DNA of 64,000 nucleotides from an uncultured Lachnospiraceae bacterium (GTDB lineage: Bacteria; Bacillota; Clostridia; Lachnospirales; Lachnospiraceae). This document shows positions 16,394 to 25,300 of this stretch, in pieces (the stretch's first letter is position 1; each line of letters opens with the position of its first letter). Under the pieces are notes generated by a model. The model was given only the letters and a program-made list of their open reading frames with translations, had not been told where the DNA came from and ran no database searches. Location: the NCBI GenBank assembly GCA_910579685.1, contig CAJTVN010000020.1, forward strand, positions 25,046 through 89,045, given 5' to 3'. A program made the position numbers and the translations under genes.

Positions 16394-16453
16394 TTGACTG
16401 ATGGTCATTTTTGTGATATAACAATTCTTGAAAATAAAAATGACCAAAAGTCA
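16394..16453 (+). promoter_or_regulatory. MMPL operon promoter with two TetR-type operators
   Basis: TTGACT (16394-16399), a 17-bp spacer and TATAAC (16417-16422) form the promoter. TGAC-N5-GTCA palindromes lie at 16395-16407, overlapping the -35, and at 16441-16453, in the early transcribed region. The two sites form a larger inverted repeat with each other (TGGTCATTTTT against AAAAATGACCA), centre to centre 46 bp apart. Confidence 0.7.
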
Positions 16454-16487
16454 TAATTTGTGTTTAAGAAAAGAATGGAGGGTCTTT

Positions 16488-18584
16488 ATGGAAAAATTTG
16501 GGAGAAAAGTGGTTGCGCTCCGAATACCGATTCTGATCCTTGGCCTGGCGCTGCTCGTCCCGTCGTTTTTCGGCTATGTGTCAACCAGGGTCAATTACGA
16601 TATTCTTTCGTACCTGCCAAAAGATATCGAAACCATGGTAGGACAGGACATTCTGGTCGACGAGTTCGGCACGGGGGCCTTCTCCATGTTCGTGGTGGAG
16701 GGAATGGAACCCAAGGACGTGCAAAGACTGAAGCGTGAGATTGAGGGCGTGGAGCATGTGGCCAAGGTGTTGTGGTACGATTCGGTGATGGATATCTCCG
16801 TTCCGATGGAGATGATGCCGGATGAGCTGTATAAGGCATTTAACAGTGGTGAAGCCACCATGATGGCGATTATTTTTGACGAGACCACATCTGCGGACGG
16901 GACCATGGAGGCAATTGAAGAGATTCGGAAGGTGGCTGATCAGAATTGTTTCCTCTCCGGGATGTCGGCGGTGGTAACGGATACGAAAAATCTTTCCGAA
17001 AAGGAGGCGCCTGTCTATGTGTGCATTGCGGTGCTGCTCTCCTGTCTGGTTTTGTCGCTTACCATGGATTCCTTCCTGATCCCCTTTCTGTTCCTGGCGA
17101 GTATCGGAATGGCAATCGTCTATAATCTGGGAAGTAATGTGTTTACGGGAGAGATTTCCTATATCACAAAGGCGCTGAGCGCGGTCCTTCAGCTGGGGGT
17201 CACCATGGACTATTCGATTTTCCTTTGGCACAGCTACAGGGAAAAGCAGTCGCAGACGAACGACAAGAAGGAAGCCATGGCGAAGGCCGTCGGCGAGACC
17301 ATAACCTCCGTGGTGAGCAGTTCCCTGACCACGGTTGCGGGCTTTATCGCCCTGTGTTTCATGAGCTTTACCCTGGGTATGGATCTTGGCGTGGTGATGG
17401 CAAAGGGCGTGGTGATCGGAGTGATTGCCTGTATCACCATACTGCCGTCCATGATTCTTGTGTTTGACAGAGCGCTGGAAAAAACAAGCCACAGGGCGCT
17501 GCTTCCCGATTTTAAAGGGATCGGGGATTTTGTAACAAAGCATTACCTGGTATTCGTGGCCTTGTTTGCGGTTTTGTTGCTGCCGGCTCTGTACGGGTAC
17601 CGGAACGCCGCGGTTTACTACAATCTGGATGAGACCCTTCCCAGGGATCTGCCCAGTATTATGGCAAATGATAAGCTCAACGAATGCTTTGACATGAACG
17701 CTACACATATGCTTCTGCTTCCGGCGGATCTTCCGCCCAGGGACGTTAAGTATATGACGGACGAGATGAAGAAGGTGGACGGCGTGAACTGGATCCTGGG
17801 GCTTAACACGGTAAAGGGAAGCGCCCTGCCGGATGAGATGATTCCGCAGGATCTGACAGAAGCGCTGATGAACGACAACTGGCAGCTTTTGCTGGTGGGT
17901 TCTCAGTACAAGGTGGCGTCCCGGGATGTCAACCGGCAGTGCGAAAAGCTGAGCGGCATCTGCAAGGCCGTGGACGGCAGGGGGATGCTGGTGGGTGAAG
18001 CGCCCTGCACCAAGGATCTGATCGAGATCACGGATAAGGATTTTAACACGGTCAGCGTGGTGTCCATCGGGGTCATCTTTTTCCTTATCCTGCTGGTGTT
18101 CAAGTCGGTTGCCCTTCCCATGGTGCTGGTGTCCGTGATTGAGATGGCGATCTTCGTGAATATGGGAATCCCTTATTACACGAAGACGGCGATCCCCTTT
18201 ATTGCATCCGTGGTCATCGGAACCATTCAGCTGGGAGCCACGGTAGATTACGCCATTTTGATGACCACAAGATACCGCAGGGAGAGGTATGGGGGAACGC
18301 CGAAGAAGGAGGCGGTTTCCATTGCCTGCCAGAGCAGCGTGAAATCCATAGTGGTCAGCGCCCTTTCCTTCTTTGCGGCGACCTTTGGCGTGGGGCTTTT
18401 TTCCAATATCGATATGATCAGCTCTCTGTGCACGTTGATGGCAAGAGGGGCCCTGATCAGTATGGTGTCAGTGATTTTCGTTCTGCCGTCCGCATTTCTG
18501 GTGTTTGACAGAATTATCATAAGAGGCGGGCAGCGGGACAAAAAGAAAGAAAACACAGTGAGACAGGAGGCAGTGTCATTATGA
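16488..18584 (+). CDS. MMPL/RND-family membrane transporter
   Basis: A 698-residue protein with the duplicated MMPL layout. An N-terminal helix is followed by an extracellular loop (NYDILSYLP), a helix bundle at about 180-340, a second helix near 365, a second loop (YYNLDETLPRDLPS), and a second bundle at about 530-685. GVTMDYSIFLWHSYR and GATVDYAILMTTRYRRER are the paired conserved TM4 and TM10 motifs with acidic residues. Such pumps move lipids or hydrophobic molecules using the ion gradient. The ATG at 16488 follows GGAGGG; an in-frame upstream ATG would overlap an operator. It overlaps the lipoprotein gene by 4 bp. Confidence 0.9.
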   Translation: MEKFGRKVVALRIPILILGLALLVPSFFGYVSTRVNYDILSYLPKDIETMVGQDILVDEFGTGAFSMFVVEGMEPKDVQRLKREIEGVEHVAKVLWYDSVMDISVPMEMMPDELYKAFNSGEATMMAIIFDETTSADGTMEAIEEIRKVADQNCFLSGMSAVVTDTKNLSEKEAPVYVCIAVLLSCLVLSLTMDSFLIPFLFLASIGMAIVYNLGSNVFTGEISYITKALSAVLQLGVTMDYSIFLWHSYREKQSQTNDKKEAMAKAVGETITSVVSSSLTTVAGFIALCFMSFTLGMDLGVVMAKGVVIGVIACITILPSMILVFDRALEKTSHRALLPDFKGIGDFVTKHYLVFVALFAVLLLPALYGYRNAAVYYNLDETLPRDLPSIMANDKLNECFDMNATHMLLLPADLPPRDVKYMTDEMKKVDGVNWILGLNTVKGSALPDEMIPQDLTEALMNDNWQLLLVGSQYKVASRDVNRQCEKLSGICKAVDGRGMLVGEAPCTKDLIEITDKDFNTVSVVSIGVIFFLILLVFKSVALPMVLVSVIEMAIFVNMGIPYYTKTAIPFIASVVIGTIQLGATVDYAILMTTRYRRERYGGTPKKEAVSIACQSSVKSIVVSALSFFAATFGVGLFSNIDMISSLCTLMARGALISMVSVIFVLPSAFLVFDRIIIRGGQRDKKKENTVRQEAVSL

Positions 18585-21301
18585 TGAATATAAATTATAA
18601 GAAGAAAAAGGTAGTATCGAAAGCGGTATGTCTGGGACTTGGCACAGCCATGGCGCTGGGACTTGCGGGCTGCGGGAAGGGAAATGCCGAAGAGGCATCC
18701 GCCGGTGCGTCGGTGATAACACTGGAGAATCAACAGAAGGCTCTCGAGGAGATTCTTGACGGGCAGGTGACGGCCTCCCACAGCAGCACGGCGGGGAAGG
18801 AGGAGACTGTTTATGTGATGGCGGACGCCTCGGGCAGGACCGACCATGTGATTGTCAGCAGCTGGCTAAAAAACGCATCCGGGGACGAAAGGCTTACCGA
18901 CATCTCAGATCTTAAGGATATAGAGAACGTAAAGGGCTATGAGACCTTTGAGGCGGGAGAGGGCGGCGCACTTACCTGGCAGGCGAAAGGGTCTGACATC
19001 TATTATCAGGGAACCACGGATAAGGAGCTCCCGGTAGAGGTAAAGTTGTCCTATCGGCTGGACGGGAAGGAGATCGCTCCCGAGGAGCTTGCGGGAAAAA
19101 GCGGCCGGGTGACGATCCGAATGGACTATGAAAACAGGGAGACGACAACAATATCCATCAGAGGGAGTAAGGAGGAGATCCGGGTTCCCTTCGCCATGAT
19201 ATCCGGCATGGTGCTTCCCCAGGATGTCTTCTCCAATATCGAGGTGAAAAATGCGAGGCTCCTTTCCGAGGGGGAAAACAGCGTGGTGGTGGGCGTGGCC
19301 TTCCCAGGGCTTAAGGAGAGCATTGACGTGGATGGACTTAAGGAAAAGCTTTCCGAAGAGGATAAGGAGGAGCTGGCGGATGATATGGAGATTCCCGAAT
19401 ACATTGAGGTGACGGCGGATGCGAAGAACTTTGAGCTGGGAATGACCATGACAATTGCCATGAGTGATGTGCTCTCGGATATTCAGCTGACGGATTCTTT
19501 TGATCTTGCGGATCTTAACAGTTCCATGGACGATTTGAGAGAGGCTGCGGATGAGCTTAAGAGCGGCACGTCGGACCTCAAGGACGGAAGCGGCCGGCTT
19601 AAGGATGGAACCGTTGAGCTGGTGAAGGGAACGGATGAGCTTTATAACGGTGCGGCAAAGCTTAAGGACGGCACCCAGGAGCTGTATGAGAAATCGGGCC
19701 GGCTTGCCGACGGTGCAAGACAGCTGGATGACGGTGCGTCCGCACTTCTGGACGGAACACGGACGCTTAAGGACGGAACTTCACGCCTGAGAGACGGAAG
19801 CGCTCAGCTCCAGGGAGGGGGACAGCGTCTCCTTGACGGAACCGGAGCCCTGGTCAGCGGGGCAAAGCAGCTGGACGCAGGAGCGGATTCCCTGAAAAAC
19901 GGGCTGGCCACCGCCAGCGAGGGTGCGAAGAAGCTGCAGTACAGCTTAAGCGAGATGACAAATGAAAACGGGGAGAACGTGTCCGTTCTGGCAGGTTCCC
20001 AGAGGCTTGTGGACAATGCGGCGCTTTTGAACAGTCTGGTGCAGACGTACTTTGCGGGAACGGATCAGTCCCTTGCAGAGCTTTCGGAAAGCCTTTCCTC
20101 CCAGATCGCCTCAGCACAGGAAAACAAGGCGGCCGCCCAGGCGGGAGCACAGCAGGCCGCCGCAGACGCAGACAGTGCCAGACAGGCCCTGGACGGCGCC
20201 TGTACCACATCAATCCAGAGTTTCGAGGTGGTGACGGGAACGGACATCCAGACGGTCAGCAAAGACGTGGAGGTTCAGGTGGAGGTTCCTGCTACGTCTC
20301 AGAGAACCATCAGCTTCCAGGCCCAGTCCGCAGGTGAAGACGGGGAGGAGGGTCAGGGCGAATATTTTGAGGAGACCGTGGAGGAGGTCACCGGTACCGA
20401 GACCTGTACCGTAGTCGGGACTGCACAGATGGAGGTGCCGCAGTATTATATGGAGCGGATTGAGGTGGAGACCATCAGCTCGGGAGATATTCAGGCCGCT
20501 TTTGCAGCCTATGAGGAGGCATCGGCCAGGCTTTCCTACTATCAGTCCATGGCGTCGGCCTGTGATGCGCAGATTCAGACCCTGGAGGCCATAGCGTCGG
20601 CCCTGTCCAATGTAAACAGCGGCCAGGCGGCGGAGGCGAAAGAGGGAATCCGGCAGCTGGCTGCGGGAATTGCGGGCGGAACCCAGAGCCTGAATCAGGG
20701 ACTTTCTCAGGTATCGGCAGGTGTTAACCAGCTTGTGGGCGAGACGCCGGACCAGGGGCTTCAGGCGCTCAATGCCGGAGCGCTGCAGTTAAAGGAAGGG
20801 ACTGCCACTGCCGTTTCGGGAGCCCAGGAATTAGACAGCGGAGCCGGAGAGCTGAAGCAGGGAATCGATTCCCTGAATGAGGGGGCCGGAGAACTGGACG
20901 CAGGGGCGGAAAGCCTGCGGGACGGGGCCGCATCCCTCAAGGACGGCGCATCGCAGATGCAGGACGGAACCGGACAGCTGGTGGAGGGAACCGGGACCCT
21001 GAATGAGGGGGCGGGAACCCTGAAGGACGGCGTGGGAACCTTAAAGGACGGCGTCCTGACGCTGGATGACGGCATGGGCGAGCTGGACGAGGGAGCGCTT
21101 AAGCTTGTGGACGGCATGTTCCAGTTTGACGAGGAAGGGATCAGCAGGATGACCGAGCTGTTTGGAGATGATGTCCAGGACGTGGTTGACCGGCTGGAAG
21201 CGGTGGCACAGGCCGGAAAAGATTACAATACCTTTGCCGGACTTCCGCAAGGGATGGACGGAAGCGTGAAATTTGTGATAAAAACGGAAGGTGTTAAATG
21301 A
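18581..21301 (+). CDS. YhgE/Pip-like heptad-repeat lipoprotein
   Basis: A 906-residue predicted lipoprotein: the signal peptide ends in lipobox LAGC with Cys31. Two long tracts, about residues 310-450 and 720-850, are made of seven-residue units of the type LxDGTxx or LxxGAxx, typical of the X-x-x-Leu-x-x-Gly heptads in YhgE/Pip proteins. The middle has Ala/Gln coiled coil and a Thr/Glu-rich insert. Unlike full YhgE/Pip proteins no C-terminal membrane domain is present. It is translationally coupled to the MMPL transporter (ATGA overlap), so the two probably act together at the cell surface. Confidence 0.75.
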   Translation: MMNINYKKKKVVSKAVCLGLGTAMALGLAGCGKGNAEEASAGASVITLENQQKALEEILDGQVTASHSSTAGKEETVYVMADASGRTDHVIVSSWLKNASGDERLTDISDLKDIENVKGYETFEAGEGGALTWQAKGSDIYYQGTTDKELPVEVKLSYRLDGKEIAPEELAGKSGRVTIRMDYENRETTTISIRGSKEEIRVPFAMISGMVLPQDVFSNIEVKNARLLSEGENSVVVGVAFPGLKESIDVDGLKEKLSEEDKEELADDMEIPEYIEVTADAKNFELGMTMTIAMSDVLSDIQLTDSFDLADLNSSMDDLREAADELKSGTSDLKDGSGRLKDGTVELVKGTDELYNGAAKLKDGTQELYEKSGRLADGARQLDDGASALLDGTRTLKDGTSRLRDGSAQLQGGGQRLLDGTGALVSGAKQLDAGADSLKNGLATASEGAKKLQYSLSEMTNENGENVSVLAGSQRLVDNAALLNSLVQTYFAGTDQSLAELSESLSSQIASAQENKAAAQAGAQQAAADADSARQALDGACTTSIQSFEVVTGTDIQTVSKDVEVQVEVPATSQRTISFQAQSAGEDGEEGQGEYFEETVEEVTGTETCTVVGTAQMEVPQYYMERIEVETISSGDIQAAFAAYEEASARLSYYQSMASACDAQIQTLEAIASALSNVNSGQAAEAKEGIRQLAAGIAGGTQSLNQGLSQVSAGVNQLVGETPDQGLQALNAGALQLKEGTATAVSGAQELDSGAGELKQGIDSLNEGAGELDAGAESLRDGAASLKDGASQMQDGTGQLVEGTGTLNEGAGTLKDGVGTLKDGVLTLDDGMGELDEGALKLVDGMFQFDEEGISRMTELFGDDVQDVVDRLEAVAQAGKDYNTFAGLPQGMDGSVKFVIKTEGVK

Positions 21302-21395
21302 TTAGTCTTGCAAGAAAGTGGGCAAAGTATTATACTGGATAACGTCACAGATTAGATACGCGGAAAGCAGGTTTTGGATAAAGGAGGTAATGGAA

Positions 21396-21587
21396 ATGGC
21401 ACAGATTACTAAGGAAATGACAATCGGTGAGATATTGAGGACGAATCCGGATGTTGCCCCGGTTTTGATGGAGGCGGGAATGCATTGTCTGGGATGCCCT
21501 TCCGCACAGGCGGAGAGCCTTGAGGAGGCGGCAATGGTTCATGGAATGGACATAAGCGACCTGATGGCCAAGATTGAGGCTTTATAA
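21396..21587 (+). CDS. DUF1858 small redox-type protein
   Basis: A 63-residue cytoplasmic protein matching DUF1858: TKEMTIGEILRTNPDVAPVL, then GMHCLGCPSAQAESLEEA with a CxxC pair. The family is related to hybrid-cluster-protein-associated and ScdA-like N-terminal domains and is thought to handle disulfides or metal. AAGGAGG (21381-21387) favours the start at 21396 (MAQ) over the ATG at 21390. It is a single gene followed by a terminator. Confidence 0.88.
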   Translation: MAQITKEMTIGEILRTNPDVAPVLMEAGMHCLGCPSAQAESLEEAAMVHGMDISDLMAKIEAL

Positions 21588-21606
21588 AGCTTGTGATATG
21601 CATGCA

Positions 21607-21643
21607 AAAAGCTCCTGTTCGCGAGAGTGGACGGGAGCTTTTC
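21607..21643 (+). terminator. Terminator after DUF1858 gene
   Basis: AAAAGCTCCTGT pairs with ACGGGAGCTTTT (one G-T) around a loop containing GCGAGAG. Confidence 0.75.
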
Positions 21644-21722
21644 GATAGTCAAAAATGCCAGAAAGGAAGGATGCGCCGCACATGAACAGGCCATTGCCGC
21701 CGCCTTATGCATGATCCGGTTT

Positions 21723-23231
21723 TTAAACGGACTCGTTTTGCGGGGTGAGCCCTCTTATGGCAAACAACGCTGCCAGCAGCAGAACGATTCCCACAGGCAG
21801 AGAGATAAGGGCGCTCTGTGAAAAACCGGCAACGATATAGGTGATGAAGGAAATGACGGAAACCAAAAGGGCGTAGGGGAGCTGGGTGGTCACATGGTTT
21901 ACGTGCTTGCACTGCGCACCTGCGCTCGCCATGATCGTCGTATCGGAGATGGGCGAACAATGGTCTCCGCACACGGCGCCGGCCATGCAGGCGGAGATGG
22001 AAATGATCATCAGCTCATGGTTGGTTCCGGCAAAAACGGCTACCACGATGGGGATCAGGATGCCGAAGGTACCCCAGCTGGTTCCGGTGGAAAAGGCAAG
22101 GAAGCATCCCACCAGGAAGATAATGGCGGGCAGCAGGTTCATAAAGGCACCTGCGCTTTGCTCCATGGCGGCGGCCACAAATTCCTTTGCGCCAAGACTG
22201 TCAGTCATAGCTTTCAGGGTCCAGGCAAAAGTGAGAATTAAAATGGCGGGAACCATTGCTTTGAAACCTGCAGGCAGACATTCCATGCACTCGCTGAACT
22301 TGAGAACTCTGCGCAGCAGATAAATGATGATAGTGAGCAGCATGGCGCAGACGCTTCCAAGGGCAAGGCCCACGGAGGCGTCGGAATTTGAGAAGGAGGT
22401 CACGAAGTTCTCTCCTTCAAAAAAACCGCCGGTATAGATCATTCCGATAACGCAGCAGAAAATCAGGGCCAAAATAGGTATGACGAGGTCGATTACCCTG
22501 CCCTTTGAGGAGGCGGGAGGTTCTTCCTCCTTTTCGTGATTCGGGTCGGAGAACAGGTCGCCGCGCAGGGCATTCTTCTCGTAATGCTTCATGGAGCCGA
22601 AATCCACGTTAAGGACGACAAGGCCGATCATCATAACAATAGTCAGAAGCGCATAAAAGTTGTAGGGGATTGCGCTGATAAAGATGGAAAACCCGTCCTC
22701 TCCCTCAACAAAGCCGGAGACGGCGGCGGCCCAGGAGGAAATCGGGGCAATGATGCAAATGGGTGCGGCGGTTGAATCAATCAGAAAGGCCAGCTTTGCG
22801 CGGGATACCCTGTGCTGATCCGTTACCGGGCGCATAACGCTGCCCACCGTCAGACAGTTAAAATAGTCGTCGATAAAGATCAGAACGCCTAAAGCGATGG
22901 TGGCGAGCTGGGCGCCGGCCCTGGTCTTTATCTTTTTCTTTGCAAAACGGCCGAAGGCAGCGCTCCCGCCGGCCCGGTTCATCAGACTGACCATGGATCC
23001 CAGGATCACAAGAAAAATGATAATGCCCACATTGTAGGAATCCGAGAGCACGGCCACAAAGCCGTCATTGAAGATATGGGTCAGCGTTCCCTCAAAGGAG
23101 AAACCGGAAAAAAACAGGCCGCCCACCACGATCCCCACAAACAGAGAGCTGTAGACCTCCTTGGTGATCAGGGCAAGAACAATAGCTACAATGGGCGGAA
23201 CCAGCGCCCAGAAGGTTGCGTACATGTCCAT
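21723..23231 (-). CDS. nhaC: NhaC-family Na+/H+ antiporter
   Basis: A 502-residue transporter with about 11-12 helices. The segments IDDYFNCLTVGSVMRPVTD (about residue 120) and AFSTGTSWGTFGILIPIVVAV, then SACMAGAVCGDHCSPISDTT, are NhaC family hallmarks. It exchanges sodium, or another small cation or organic acid, for protons. In a host with a sodium-type ATP synthase it would take part in the sodium cycle. Some members move malate/lactate or amino acids, so the substrate is not certain. The ATG follows AAAGGA. Confidence 0.88.
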   Translation of the reverse strand: MDMYATFWALVPPIVAIVLALITKEVYSSLFVGIVVGGLFFSGFSFEGTLTHIFNDGFVAVLSDSYNVGIIIFLVILGSMVSLMNRAGGSAAFGRFAKKKIKTRAGAQLATIALGVLIFIDDYFNCLTVGSVMRPVTDQHRVSRAKLAFLIDSTAAPICIIAPISSWAAAVSGFVEGEDGFSIFISAIPYNFYALLTIVMMIGLVVLNVDFGSMKHYEKNALRGDLFSDPNHEKEEEPPASSKGRVIDLVIPILALIFCCVIGMIYTGGFFEGENFVTSFSNSDASVGLALGSVCAMLLTIIIYLLRRVLKFSECMECLPAGFKAMVPAILILTFAWTLKAMTDSLGAKEFVAAAMEQSAGAFMNLLPAIIFLVGCFLAFSTGTSWGTFGILIPIVVAVFAGTNHELMIISISACMAGAVCGDHCSPISDTTIMASAGAQCKHVNHVTTQLPYALLVSVISFITYIVAGFSQSALISLPVGIVLLLAALFAIRGLTPQNESV

Positions 23232-23327
23232 AATTTTATTCCTTTCGTATTTTTATGCATAATTTCTTTTATATTTTATCATCATATTTTGTAAAAACAA
23301 GAAGTTTTGTGAAAAAATATGCAAATT

Positions 23328-23365
23328 GAAAAACGCACACATCAAACGAATGACATGTGCGCTTT
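23328..23365 (-). terminator. Terminator after mecA
   Basis: On the minus strand AAGCGCACAT pairs with ATGTGTGCG across an 11-12 nt loop and runs into T5. Confidence 0.75.
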
Positions 23366-23413
23366 GAAGCCGTGGTATATTTGAAAACCGGTCTGACTGA
23401 ACGCTTCAGGTGT

Positions 23414-24211
23414 TTAGATGCTGGACAGAGACTGCAGTGCGCAACTGCGAAGGATCGCCTCGAAATGCTCTTCCAGATAGGCCTCGGAAGCGGGAACCGA
23501 TTTGGAAGGACTGCCGTATTCGGAAACGATATTGCAGACCTTGTTGAATTCCACAGGCGTATGGCCGCTCTTTGAGAGCACCAGGATATAAGAACCGTCC
23601 GTCTTTCTGTACAGGGAATTTGTACCGTTATAATGCGTTGCAAGAATGTGGGACAGCTTCATGATCTCGTGGAGAGACTGAAAAACGTATATTTTGGTAA
23701 GCTCTATGGAAGCGGCATCGTTTAATTTTTTCTGGAGGGCATTTTTGAAGGAACGCCTGGTTTCTTCAATGGATTCACCGGCCTGCGTATTGGAGTCTTC
23801 GGACGGGGACGAATCCGGATGAGCGTGCTTATTCTGTATTTTTTTGAAAAGGTCAAGCACGTCATCTGCGCCGCCGGCAAGAGAATCCAGAACATCATCC
23901 ACGGTATCATTGTCCTCGTGAACCGAGGGAGCGAATTTGGAAAAACGGGTATCCAGCTCCTCCGGATCTTCCACCTTGGTGATTATGAGAACGATACATT
24001 CGGAATTCAGGGGAATCGCTTCAATCATAAGAGGAATATCCTCCGCTTCAAACCCGAATTCAAAAGACGCCTGCTGCATCATGTCACGGAACAGATCTTT
24101 CGCCTTTTCGGTACCGTAAGCAAGTTCGCTGAGCTTTAGTTCTCTGTCTGCTAAATCTTCTCTGGTAAGGGTACAGCGAATTTGATGATCGTTTACTTTT
24201 TCTATTTTCAT
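23414..24211 (-). CDS. mecA: Adaptor protein MecA
   Basis: A 265-residue adaptor that delivers substrates to ClpC. The N-terminal substrate-binding domain starts MKIEKVNDHQIRCTLTREDL, and the C-terminal domain (about 165-255) contacts ClpC. An acidic, Ser-rich linker separates them (about 95-160). In Bacillus it controls competence and stress factors; clostridial targets are less known. The start follows AAGGATGTG. Good match over the full length. Confidence 0.88.
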   Translation of the reverse strand: MKIEKVNDHQIRCTLTREDLADRELKLSELAYGTEKAKDLFRDMMQQASFEFGFEAEDIPLMIEAIPLNSECIVLIITKVEDPEELDTRFSKFAPSVHEDNDTVDDVLDSLAGGADDVLDLFKKIQNKHAHPDSSPSEDSNTQAGESIEETRRSFKNALQKKLNDAASIELTKIYVFQSLHEIMKLSHILATHYNGTNSLYRKTDGSYILVLSKSGHTPVEFNKVCNIVSEYGSPSKSVPASEAYLEEHFEAILRSCALQSLSSI

Positions 24212-24484
24212 GTTATCACATCCTTACTATATAAGATACTGTTATCCTGTCGTTTGGTGACTTGTCAATCCGCCACTTTCTTTTCATAAGGCCCAAATTG
24301 AGAATGTGCTGGGCTGTACCGGAATGCCTTATGATAATTTATATTATACTTTGAACGAATTTAAGTCAATAGGACAGGCGAAGTGTTTAAAAAAAATTAA
24401 TAATCTTTTCCTTATATAAACAGCAATATATAATTTATGAATAATATATAAAAAAAGCATAAAAGCACTTGCAAAATTTGGCAA

Positions 24485-24800
24485 TTAGTACTATGCTGTT
24501 TTCATGAGATGCCTCCGGGTAAATCCGTATCAGAAAGGAGGCAAGGCAGCGTAGTTTTAAAAGTACATTTATTCTAAGCAAAATTAAATCAGTTGAGGCT
24601 TCCCTGTGGAGGCTTCAATCTAATCCTTCTTAATCCGGCAGGAGAAGCCGGAAAGAGCTTTATCATTATTATATTATTTAAGAAGGCAGTCTAACAGGCT
24701 TATGTGTCTGTCGCGATATTTCTACTAAAATTCACCTTATAATTCATTTTGGAAATTCGCAAGCGGTAATTTAATTTTGATACATACCCGGCATCTCTGT
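24485..24800 (+). ncRNA. Candidate structured RNA in the 700-bp mecA/small-ORF gap
   Basis: The 24212-24923 interval has no credible gene and is AT-rich except for hairpins. CTATGCTG (24491-24498) pairs with CAGCGTAG (24547-24554) and encloses GCCTCC (24511-24516) paired to GGAGGC (24537-24542). TGAGGCTTCC then pairs with GGAGGCTTCA around CTGT (about 24593-24616), and CCGGC pairs with GCCGG (about 24636-24652). A GCGAnATTTC/GAAATTCGC pair follows near 24715-24770. Several TATAAT-like hexamers lie upstream. The nested pattern suggests a stable RNA. Family unknown; raiA-type and 6S should be tested. Confidence 0.4.
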
Positions 24801-24923
24801 TTTTTATTATCGTCATGAAACAAAGAAACTATAATCAGTTTTGAGGTTTATTTTCTGACAAAACATATCACGGCTTCTTTTGGGTGTCTGGAATCTTAAA
24901 CCGCAAGGCGGATGGGAGAAATT

Positions 24924-25142
24924 ATGACTGAAAAAAATGACATTAGTTCCGCTTCCCTGAAAGAGCAGCTGGAAAAGTGGGAGGATGCAGGAATCAGACT
25001 TTACCTGGACGGTACACCGACCTCTTCGGAATCAATTGAGAAAAACTGTGTAAATGAAGATATGCTGTATATGCCTGACTACATAACTGACAAAGAGGGA
25101 AGAATAAAAGAAATAAGATACAACAAAATTTCTCTGGACTAA
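24924..25142 (+). CDS. Small acidic protein of unknown function
   Basis: A 72-residue soluble protein (MTEKNDISSASLKEQLEKWE, later LYLDGTPTSSESIEKNC and ending YNKISLD). GGGAGAAATT precedes the ATG at 24924; an in-frame ATG at 24912 has no site of its own. I do not recognise a family. It lies downstream of the structured region and before the GH18 gene, from which it is separated by a long inverted repeat. A role in regulation is conceivable but unsupported. Confidence 0.6.
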   Translation: MTEKNDISSASLKEQLEKWEDAGIRLYLDGTPTSSESIEKNCVNEDMLYMPDYITDKEGRIKEIRYNKISLD

Positions 25143-25157
25143 GCCCCTGTCTGAAAA

Positions 25158-25225
25158 TTCCTGGCAGCTATGGCAAGAAGATCGGCACGTATGCATACCC
25201 CCATAAATACGATTGCTGCCAGGAA
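25158..25225. repeat. 11-bp inverted repeat between small ORF and GH18 gene
   Basis: TTCCTGGCAGC (25158-25168) and GCTGCCAGGAA (25215-25225) are perfect complements separated by 46 bp. No T-run follows on the plus strand, so it is not a standard terminator. It could be an RNA stability stem or a binding site. Confidence 0.5.
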
Positions 25226-25300
25226 AACAAAAAGTCAAAATTTGTAATGACGGTACGAAAATAGTCTGATATAATAAGGACGATTGGAGGAAATCTACCT

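Noticed and set aside
16581..17708. 375-codon minus-strand frame
   Set aside because: It is a shadow of the MMPL transporter gene with His/Arg/Gln-rich composition typical of antisense frames.
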